A stretch of DNA of 6,123 nt from JAAXQD01 sp032126435. Lineage in GTDB: Bacteria > Desulfobacterota > Desulfobacteria > Desulfobacterales > UBA11574. Positions within the stretch are counted from its first letter, which is position 1. Each line of letters begins with the position of its first letter. The position numbers and the translations under genes are program-made. Of this stretch, positions 1 to 4,618 are shown piece after piece. Where the stretch lies: assembly GCA_032126435.1 (NCBI GenBank), contig JAQBBE010000113.1, forward strand, positions 1-6,123. Reading direction: 5' to 3'. The notes beneath the pieces were generated by a model. It was not told the DNA's origin. It did not search any database and saw only the letters and a program-made list of their open reading frames with translations.

Positions 1-372
1 AACACGGTTCCCCTTGTGGAGATATTGTCGGAGGTTTTAACGGTAGGGCCGGCCTCTAAAAAGGTCGTAGGAACATATCGATTATTAATTGAAAAACTGG
101 GGCCTGAATTCGACATTCTAACGACCCTAAAAAAGGAGATCATCGACGACGCAGGGATTCCTTTGCTGGGTGAAGCAATTTCGAAGGTTCGGCGAAGAGA
201 AATCGATCTTATTCCTGGATTTGATGGGGAGTTTGGGAAGATAAAAATATTTAGTCAGGACGAACGAAACCGCCTGCTGGGTCAAAAAGCTCTCTTTATT
301 GCCGGCGCCTCCAAACCCCCATCTGGGGAAAAGAAAAAACGGTCGGATCCGTCACAGCTAAAACTTTTTTAA
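1..372 (+). CDS. Endonuclease Q family (PHP-domain) protein, C-terminal part
   Basis: The reading frame is open from base 1 to the TAA at 370-372, so the gene starts outside the window; the in-frame GTG at 16 is internal to the conserved region and is not taken as the start. The visible 123 residues match, from memory, the end of the TIGR00375/EndoQ family: VPLVEILSEVLTVGPASKKV, then YRLLIEKLGPEFDIL, a helix with AISKVRRREIDLIPG, and the signature PGFDGEFGKIKIF. Family knowledge: archaeal and some bacterial EndoQ proteins are PHP nucleases that cut DNA 5' of deaminated bases such as hypoxanthine and uracil. The PHP metal-binding residues lie in the missing part, so catalysis cannot be judged here. 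After the conserved region comes a lysine-rich, probably flexible tail of about 30 residues ending in QLKLF. The protein ends there, so it is not fused to a UvrD-like helicase. The next gene begins 28 bases later and may be cotranscribed. Confidence 0.75.
   Translation, partial: NTVPLVEILSEVLTVGPASKKVVGTYRLLIEKLGPEFDILTTLKKEIIDDAGIPLLGEAISKVRRREIDLIPGFDGEFGKIKIFSQDERNRLLGQKALFIAGASKPPSGEKKKRSDPSQLKLF
355..369 (+). other. Putative sliding-clamp-binding motif QLKLF at the EndoQ C-terminus
   Basis: The last five codons encode Q-L-K-L-F. The bacterial beta-clamp (DnaN) binding pentapeptide has the consensus QL(S/D)LF, so four of five positions match, including the key Gln, Leu and Leu-Phe. The motif sits at the very end of a basic, low-complexity tail, a common place for clamp tethers. 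Archaeal EndoQ is known to work with PCNA, which makes a bacterial equivalent plausible. Binding itself is inferred. Confidence 0.55.
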
Positions 373-385
373 TCGCCAAAAAATT

Positions 386-391
386 AAGAGG
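386..391 (+). promoter_or_regulatory. Ribosome binding site of the pldA-like gene (decides the start)
   Basis: AAGAGG lies nine bases before the ATG at 401. The alternative in-frame TTG at 392 directly abuts this site and would be too close. ATG 401 also gives a normal signal peptide (MRILVAAVL...). Confidence 0.6.
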
Positions 392-400
392 TTGGTAAAA

Positions 401-1594
401 ATGAGAATTTTAGTCGCGGCAGTTTTGATTGTTTTTTACCATACAGTTGCGTTTGCCGGTACAATTGAAACGGTTCTCATGACACCCACAGAGACACCGC
501 AGGCCGGACAAAACATGGTCTTTTCCGTCTTTTTCAACAATACGGGGGATAATGAAACCCTTGTTAATCTTCCCATCCGTGTTCATTGTGTTTTAAAATC
601 CTCCGATCAACGGGTGGAAACAGTGGCCAGCCTTCTTCAGCCGGCGTCTGTGGAATCCTTTCGTATTTGCGGAAAATGTTTCGAAAAAGTACGATATTCG
701 TTGACCCTTCCCCAAACCCTTAACGGGCCGGTGAGCATGAAGATTTCAGACCTTGATGGCGCCGCAATGATGTTTAGGGTCGATGCCGAGCTTCCGCAGC
801 CTGAAGCCGTTGAAAGTGTAACGTCCGATTCACAGGAATTTGAAACGCTGGATTCCTTGTTCGAGCTTTATCAACCGTATTTAAAAAACCTAGCGGCCTA
901 TGAGCCGATGTATTTTCTCATCGGAACCGATCCGGAAGACAGCAAATTTCAGGTCAGCTTCAAATATCGATTTTTCAATGACAAAGGCACGCTTGCTCAA
1001 AAATATCCATGGGTCAAGGGGTTGCATTTTGGCTATACGCAGACATCCTTTTGGGACCTGAAATCAGCGTCCGAACCGTTCGAAGACACCAGCTACAAGC
1101 CGGAATTCTTTTTCTTGTCATCCAAAATAAAGACCCGTTTTCCCTGGCTCCGGCCATTTCTTCAGACCGGTTTTCAGCACGAATCCAACGGCCGCGGCGG
1201 TGAAGATTCACGCAGCACAAACTACATATATGTCAAACCGATATTCATTAATTACCAAGAAAAAAACCGGCTGGGTATTATGGTCGCCCCCAAAGTGTGG
1301 GCTTATGTAAACAACGATGACCAGACCAATTCGGATTTAAAAGATTACAGAGGCTATTTTGACCTGGAGGTCAAACTCGGAAATGCGGACAGTTTTGTTC
1401 TGGGATCGCATTTCCGATGGGCAAAGGAAGGCGGTTCCATGGCGCTCGATTTGACCTACCCTTTGCACCGATTTTTTAATGGTAATATAGGGCTGTATTT
1501 TCAGGTCGAGTATGTCAATGCTTTGGCGGAAAGCCTCCTCAACTATAAAGAGCGGACCGAAGCCGTGCGCCTGGGTTTCGCCATTGTTAGGTAG
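401..1594 (+). CDS. pldA: Outer-membrane phospholipase A (PldA/OMPLA-like) with extra N-terminal domain
   Basis: Family role: a calcium-dependent outer-membrane beta-barrel that removes acyl chains from phospholipids misplaced in the outer leaflet. The 397-residue protein has a signal peptide ending at AFA (residues 17-19), a beta-rich region at about 20-130 absent from E. coli PldA, and a barrel from about 155. Barrel signatures are YTQTSFWDL (about 212-220), then HESNGR and SRSTN. His260, Ser262 and Asn274 have the same spacing as the E. coli catalytic His142, Ser144 and Asn156, and the SRS segment is kept, so the enzyme should be active. The E. coli protein is about 289 residues, so this one is about 110 longer. 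The extra domain looks like an Ig-like sandwich and has a CGKC motif (Cys90, Cys93) plus Cys63. The C-terminus (GFAIVR) lacks the usual final aromatic residue, and a palindromic element begins on the stop codon. The start is set by AAGAGG upstream. Confidence 0.88.
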   Translation: MRILVAAVLIVFYHTVAFAGTIETVLMTPTETPQAGQNMVFSVFFNNTGDNETLVNLPIRVHCVLKSSDQRVETVASLLQPASVESFRICGKCFEKVRYSLTLPQTLNGPVSMKISDLDGAAMMFRVDAELPQPEAVESVTSDSQEFETLDSLFELYQPYLKNLAAYEPMYFLIGTDPEDSKFQVSFKYRFFNDKGTLAQKYPWVKGLHFGYTQTSFWDLKSASEPFEDTSYKPEFFFLSSKIKTRFPWLRPFLQTGFQHESNGRGGEDSRSTNYIYVKPIFINYQEKNRLGIMVAPKVWAYVNNDDQTNSDLKDYRGYFDLEVKLGNADSFVLGSHFRWAKEGGSMALDLTYPLHRFFNGNIGLYFQVEYVNALAESLLNYKERTEAVRLGFAIVR

Positions 1595-1735
1595 TTTCCA
1601 TCCATAACTAGCCCTTTTTGCCCGAATCTGCGTTCTCCGCGGTTTTCCGGCTGCGGCATACAGGAAGTATGCCTCAACGAAAACCCTTGTGCGGCCTTGA
1701 TCCAGACAAAAATTGCTCATTTATGAATTGGAAAC
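1594..1735. repeat. Long imperfect palindromic element (REP/MITE-like)
   Basis: Two arms of 68 and 69 bases form an imperfect inverted repeat, about 70% matched by eye. The outer ends are GTTTCCA (1594-1600) and TGGAAAC (1729-1735). The centre is a perfect 7-bp hairpin, GGCATAC (1655-1661) and GTATGCC (1667-1673), with loop AGGAA. The arms also share CATAA, TTTTTG and GGTTTTC-like blocks. No transposase is encoded, and no target-site duplication is evident. It could be a non-autonomous mobile palindrome, a REP-type dispersed repeat or an RNA hairpin that also ends pldA transcripts. The first base is the G of the pldA TAG stop codon. A minus-strand open frame crossing it looks spurious. Confidence 0.75.
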
Positions 1736-1791
1736 GCAACGGGCCTATTTAACAATTATTGATGTAAACCAGGTAACTTTTCGATGTTGAA

Positions 1792-1807
1792 AGTCTTGGC
1801 CAAGACT
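1792..1807. promoter_or_regulatory. 16-base perfect palindrome, candidate operator
   Basis: AGTCTTGGCCAAGACT reads the same on both strands over all 16 bases. It lies 13 bases upstream of the TTGACA box at 1821, a position that suits a dimeric activator, and 136 bases before the TGGCAC at 1943, a distance that would suit a sigma-54 enhancer site. The regulator is unknown. Confidence 0.55.
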
Positions 1808-1820
1808 CCGGGAAAATATA

Positions 1821-1849
1821 TTGACAACCCCCGCCAGTTATTGTACCAA
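1821..1849 (+). promoter_or_regulatory. Candidate sigma-70-type promoter for the porin leader
   Basis: TTGACA at 1821-1826 is a consensus -35 box. Seventeen bases later stands TACCAA (1844-1849), a poor -10 box with three of six consensus bases. A strong -35 with a weak -10 next to a palindrome is typical of an activated promoter, but the -10 assignment is unsure. Transcription would start near 1856. Confidence 0.4.
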
Positions 1850-1914
1850 AATTTCAAAACGGGGTAATGAAGCCTCCCATCCAAAGCTATAAAAAGAAGA
1901 ACCCGGACAAACAC

Positions 1915-1965
1915 AACCACGAAGGATAATGTCATCAGAAGGTGGCACCGATCGTGGTTTTTTTT
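1915..1965 (+). terminator. T-run hairpin in the porin leader: attenuator or small-RNA terminator
   Basis: AACCACGA (1915-1922) pairs perfectly over 8 bp with TCGTGGTT (1952-1959), and T's run from 1958 to 1965. The 29-base loop is long for a simple terminator and contains GGTGGCACC (1941-1949), whose GTGG can instead pair with CCAC of the 5' arm. It sits between the candidate promoter (1821) and the porin start (1998). It would therefore either attenuate porin transcription or end a short RNA of about 110 bases. An alternative reading, a sigma-54-like site at 1943-1957, overlaps it. Confidence 0.5.
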
Positions 1966-1985
1966 GTTCTAAAAAGGGGTGTTGA

Positions 1986-1992
1986 AAGGAGG
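1986..1992 (+). promoter_or_regulatory. Strong ribosome binding site of the porin gene
   Basis: AAGGAGG is a full consensus Shine-Dalgarno sequence five bases before ATG 1998. It lies only 20 bases after the T-run hairpin, so the hairpin is clearly upstream of the translated region. Confidence 0.8.
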
Positions 1993-1997
1993 ATAAA

Positions 1998-3218
1998 ATG
2001 TTCAGGTTAAAAAAAAGAATTTCTCTTTTATGCTTAACCGTTTTGGCCGTGTTTGTTGTGTTGGGAATCCAAAATGCCCGTTGTGAAACTTCCAATAAAG
2101 CGTTGGAACAGAGAATAGAAAACATCGAACGGCGTCTTGAATCAACGGAGAATACCGTGGAAAAGACGTTATCGGAATCCGGGGTCCTTGGCAAACTATC
2201 TCTTGGAGGGTTAATTGCCGGTGTCGGTCAATATCAGAGCGTGGATGATGCCCCCAGGTTTAACAATACAGGACGGGGCTCCGTTGTATTTCAACCCGAA
2301 ATCGGTTTTGCCCTGACAGATGTCGATGAAGTATTTACCAAGTTTGGATTCGCCGCGGGCAATGCCTTAAATGATGGAACGATTTTTCCATTCACTTATG
2401 CGCCGTGGGCGGCAGACTTGGAGGACGATGTAAAAGATATTAACGGACGGAACCGAGATTATCTTCTCACGGTCTGGTACAAACATACCTTTGTTTTCAG
2501 TGAAGGGAACACGTTGGGAATTACCGGAGGGCTTATCGATGCCACGGACTATCTGGACGAAAATGCCTATGCCAACGATGGATTCACCCAATTTATGAAC
2601 GCGGCGCTCGTGAACGGTCCCAATGGTTTTTTCCCTTCCTATGATCTCGGGGGTGCTGTGGAGTGGGAATTTGGCGATTTTTCACTCACAGGGGTCGCCA
2701 TGAATGTGGGTGAAAATGATGACCTCAGAACTCACAACTTTTATGGCGTCACTCTTGATTACGCCATAAACACCAAACTGGGCGCAGGACACTACCGCGC
2801 GACTGTAGATTGGACCAGTGAAGACTTTGTTTCTCCAGAAGGAGACAAAACAGAATCCAAGCGGTGTGCAATATTGTCTTTGGATCAGCCGTTGGGGGAG
2901 ATCCTGGGCGCTTGGCTACGGTTTGGCTGGCAAGATGATGCCGCCGCCGTAAACTGTAAGGCGTTATATTCCGGCGGGTTTGACATCAGCGGGAAACTTT
3001 GGGGACGAGAACAAGACAACATGGGTATCGGCTACGCTTATCTGGATGGCGGTAATCAAGATTTGGATAACGCTCGGGTTTTCGAAATTTATGTCCGGTT
3101 TTTACTCAACCGGTACTTTGCGCTTACGGCCGATCTGCAATATCAGGACAACAAAATTAAACAGCAAGACAGCCCTTCCGGATTAATTTCCGGCGTGCGT
3201 TGTGTGGTTGAGTTTTGA
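1998..3218 (+). CDS. OprB-family carbohydrate-selective porin with N-terminal coiled coil
   Basis: The 406-residue protein is an outer-membrane beta-barrel of the OprB type, which lets sugars and similar small solutes diffuse into the periplasm. Residues 1 to about 29 form a signal peptide (basic start, hydrophobic 9-23, cleavage near Ala27-Cys29). Residues 34-60 form a short heptad coiled coil (ALEQRIENIERRL), which could trimerise or hold the barrel near the cell wall. The barrel starts near 66. OprB hallmarks are GGLIDATDYLDENAYANDGF followed by TQFMNAALVNGP in the middle, and near the end GKLWGREQDNMGIGYAYL, then FEIYVRF and LTADLQYQ. The chain ends VVEF, with the C-terminal Phe used in barrel assembly. 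Start ATG 1998 has a consensus ribosome binding site. The gene is preceded by its own control region and followed by a terminator, so it is probably a single-gene unit. The substrate cannot be told from sequence. Confidence 0.82.
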   Translation: MFRLKKRISLLCLTVLAVFVVLGIQNARCETSNKALEQRIENIERRLESTENTVEKTLSESGVLGKLSLGGLIAGVGQYQSVDDAPRFNNTGRGSVVFQPEIGFALTDVDEVFTKFGFAAGNALNDGTIFPFTYAPWAADLEDDVKDINGRNRDYLLTVWYKHTFVFSEGNTLGITGGLIDATDYLDENAYANDGFTQFMNAALVNGPNGFFPSYDLGGAVEWEFGDFSLTGVAMNVGENDDLRTHNFYGVTLDYAINTKLGAGHYRATVDWTSEDFVSPEGDKTESKRCAILSLDQPLGEILGAWLRFGWQDDAAAVNCKALYSGGFDISGKLWGREQDNMGIGYAYLDGGNQDLDNARVFEIYVRFLLNRYFALTADLQYQDNKIKQQDSPSGLISGVRCVVEF

Positions 3219-3298
3219 CTTGAATTATTACGAGCACAAACTTTTCATGAAATATTCGAGTGAAACGGTGTTGTTCCAAATTGAATTTGAAACACAAG

Positions 3299-3330
3299 TG
3301 TCTCATGAGACAAGGGCGTGTCTCTTTTTT
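3299..3330 (+). terminator. Intrinsic terminator after the porin gene, with competing hairpins
   Basis: GAGACA (3307-3312) pairs with TGTCTC (3319-3324), loop AGGGCG, followed by six T's (3325-3330). A second TGTCTC at 3299-3304 lies just before, so that TGTCTCATGAGACA (3299-3312) is a perfect 14-base palindrome and GAGACA has two possible partners. The site is 80 bases after the porin stop codon. Confidence 0.65.
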
Positions 3331-3406
3331 GATCAAATATCGATGGATGCCCATTGCAGATATACGGTGAACCTTTACAAAAAAAGAAAAATTTACATCG
3401 GCGCTG

Positions 3407-3434
3407 TTGTATTTAGCTGAGAATATGTTATAAA
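3407..3434 (+). promoter_or_regulatory. Weak candidate sigma-70 promoter (extended -10)
   Basis: TGTTATAAA (3426-3434) fits an extended -10 box, with TATAAA five of six. TTGTAT (3407-3412) stands 16 bases upstream as a poor -35. In AT-rich DNA such matches arise easily, so this is only a possible second promoter for mscS. Confidence 0.25.
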
Positions 3435-3460
3435 CAAATATCTGAATTCATTCCCCCCTT

Positions 3461-3501
3461 AAGCAATAAGGTATTCAATACTATTGGCATAATTATTGCT
3501 T
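3461..3501. repeat. 9-base inverted repeat over the sigma-54 promoter
   Basis: AAGCAATAA (3461-3469) and TTATTGCTT (3493-3501) are exact inverted copies 23 bases apart. The right arm overlaps the -12 box of the sigma-54 site. Between the arms lies a second small dyad, GTATTCAATAC (3471-3481). Together they could be a repressor or co-regulator site, or a stem in a longer transcript. Confidence 0.5.
3485..3500 (+). promoter_or_regulatory. Sigma-54 (RpoN) type promoter ahead of mscS
   Basis: TGGCAT-AATTA-TTGCT matches the sigma-54 consensus TGGCAC-N5-TTGCW at all but one specified position. The invariant GG (3486-3487) and GC (3498-3499) dinucleotides are correctly spaced 12 bases apart. The preceding base is T, also as expected. 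Transcription would start near 3511, giving a leader of about 220 bases before the MscS start. Sigma-54 promoters need an enhancer-binding ATPase, and none is encoded in the window. Confidence 0.6.
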
Positions 3502-3730
3502 TTGATAGCTGTTGTTTCCTATTCCTTCATAAACTAAAAAAGCTTAATCCTTGATCAATAACATTCAGATAGGGCTGAAATTTTCATTCGAATTTAAACA
3601 TCCCAAAGATCTTGATGGCATTTTTCCCCAAAAGGAATTTTATCGTTTTTAACATGGGTTCGCTGACCCTGCAGCAAAATCGTTGGAATGCGGTTGCGGT
3701 TCAACAAATTATTCCAAAAGGAACTCAAGC

Positions 3731-4543
3731 GTGGAAAATATCGTTGTAAAAATTTGGGAGTTGTTAACGATTTACGGTCTAAAAGTCGTTGCCGCCATTG
3801 CTGTTTTGATCGTGGGGCGATGGATCGCCAAGGGGTTGACCGGTTTTACAGAAAAATTAATGAACAAAAGGCAGGTGGATCCCACTATCGTCTCCTTTGT
3901 CGCCAATATGACCTACATCGCATTAATGGTCTTCGTCGTTCTGGCGGCGCTGGGACAGCTTGGCATACAAACAACCTCGTTTATCGCGGTGATCGGTGCT
4001 GCCGGTCTTGCCATCGGCCTTGCGCTCCAAGGGTCCCTCTCAAACTTTGCCGCCGGGTTTTTGATGATTATTTTCCGACCGTTCAAGGTTGGGGATTTCA
4101 TCGAAGGGGCCGGCGTTTCAGGAACCGTTGAAAAAATTCAAATCTTCACCACACAGCTGAAAACACCCGACAACAAGACCATAATTATCCCGAACGCAAA
4201 ATTAAGCGGCGACAATATCGTAAACTTCTCCGCAAAGGGAACCCGCCGGGTGGATCTGGTTTTTGGCATTAGCTATGGTGACGATATCGATAAGGCCAGA
4301 AAGATTATCACCGATGTCATTGAAAATGATACCCGTGTCCTGAAAGACCCGCCTCCAAAAATTGGGGTTATAGAATTGGGGGACAGCAGTGTGAATTTTG
4401 CGGTTCGTCCATGGGTGAATGTTCCGGATTATTGGGACCTTTGGTTCCATGTAACTGAAACCATTAAGAAGCGCTTTGATGCGGAGGGTATTTCAATTCC
4501 CTTTCCACAGCGCGACGTGCATGTCTATAGCCATAAGGAATAA
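3731..4543 (+). CDS. mscS: Small-conductance mechanosensitive channel, MscS family
   Basis: This is an inner-membrane heptameric channel that opens under membrane tension and releases solutes on hypo-osmotic shock. The 270-residue chain aligns end to end with E. coli MscS (286 residues). TM1 is about 15-35, TM2 about 58-78, and pore helix TM3 about 82-115 with AVIGAAGLAIGLALQGSLSN. Leu93 and Leu97 match the E. coli gate residues Leu105 and Leu109, and Gln100-Gly101 match the kink. Then follow FRPFKVGDFIE, the middle-beta domain with IIIPNAKL and NFS, and the alpha/beta C-terminal domain ending FDAEGISIPFPQRDVHV. Start GTG 3731 was chosen over ATG 3683: AAAAGGAA lies eight bases upstream, and the extra 16 residues (MECGCGSTNYSKRN...) have no family counterpart and no ribosome binding site. 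A sigma-54-type promoter lies upstream. The lipoprotein gene begins 75 bases after the stop. Confidence 0.92.
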   Translation: MENIVVKIWELLTIYGLKVVAAIAVLIVGRWIAKGLTGFTEKLMNKRQVDPTIVSFVANMTYIALMVFVVLAALGQLGIQTTSFIAVIGAAGLAIGLALQGSLSNFAAGFLMIIFRPFKVGDFIEGAGVSGTVEKIQIFTTQLKTPDNKTIIIPNAKLSGDNIVNFSAKGTRRVDLVFGISYGDDIDKARKIITDVIENDTRVLKDPPPKIGVIELGDSSVNFAVRPWVNVPDYWDLWFHVTETIKKRFDAEGISIPFPQRDVHVYSHKE

Positions 4544-4549
4544 TACGCA

Positions 4550-4580
4550 TTGACGGGTTGTTATTTCTTTTTAATATAAA
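4550..4580 (+). promoter_or_regulatory. Candidate sigma-70 promoter for the VWA/OmpA lipoprotein gene
   Basis: TTGACG (4550-4555) is a five-of-six -35 box. A 16-base spacer leads to TAATAT (4572-4577), four of six; TATAAA (4575-4580) is a better -10 but at 19 bases. The start would lie about 35 bases before ATG 4619. No terminator is visible after mscS, so read-through is also possible. Confidence 0.4.
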
Positions 4581-4618
4581 ATCTTTTAATCGAACAAAGG
4601 AAAATAAGGAGGTAAATT

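Larger units (their letters stand above)
1595..1997. other. Intergenic region between pldA-like gene and porin (403 bases)
   Basis: No gene is supported here. The first 141 bases are the palindromic element. Positions 1736-1791 are AT-rich with nothing recognised. The rest holds a 16-base palindrome, a promoter-like pair of boxes, a leader with a T-run hairpin and the porin ribosome binding site. Confidence 0.7.
3219..3730. other. Intergenic region between porin and mscS (512 bases)
   Basis: This AT-rich stretch shows no convincing gene; open frames here cross the terminator and lack ribosome binding sites. It holds the porin terminator (3299-3330), a weak extended -10 site (3407-3434), a sigma-54-type promoter with inverted repeats (3461-3501), and an apparently unstructured leader of about 220 bases before GTG 3731. 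Confidence 0.65.

Noticed and set aside
1337..1720. Minus-strand open frame of 127 codons across the pldA end and the palindrome
   Set aside because: It is antisense to conserved pldA codons, starts inside the palindromic element and has no recognised family; palindromic repeats often create such frames.
1730..1742. GGAAACGCAACGG recurs exactly at 5837-5849
   Set aside because: A 13-base match within 6 kb is expected by chance at roughly one-in-two odds, and the flanks do not match; no common element is supported.
1939..1950. AAGGTGGCACCG resembles the T-box antiterminator core (AGGGTGGNACCGCG)
   Set aside because: The terminator stem encloses the motif instead of using its 3' part, the following CG is AT, no stem I or specifier region was recognised, and the downstream gene is a porin, not an amino-acid gene. 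An Infernal search with the T-box model (RF00230) would settle it.
3202..3420. Plus-strand 72-codon frame overlapping the porin end
   Set aside because: It runs through the porin terminator hairpin, has no ribosome binding site and has an AT-driven composition.
3683..3730. ATG 3683 as the MscS start, adding 16 residues
   Set aside because: No Shine-Dalgarno sequence precedes it, and the added cysteine-rich residues are unlike MscS N-termini; GTG 3731 has AAAAGGAA at good spacing.
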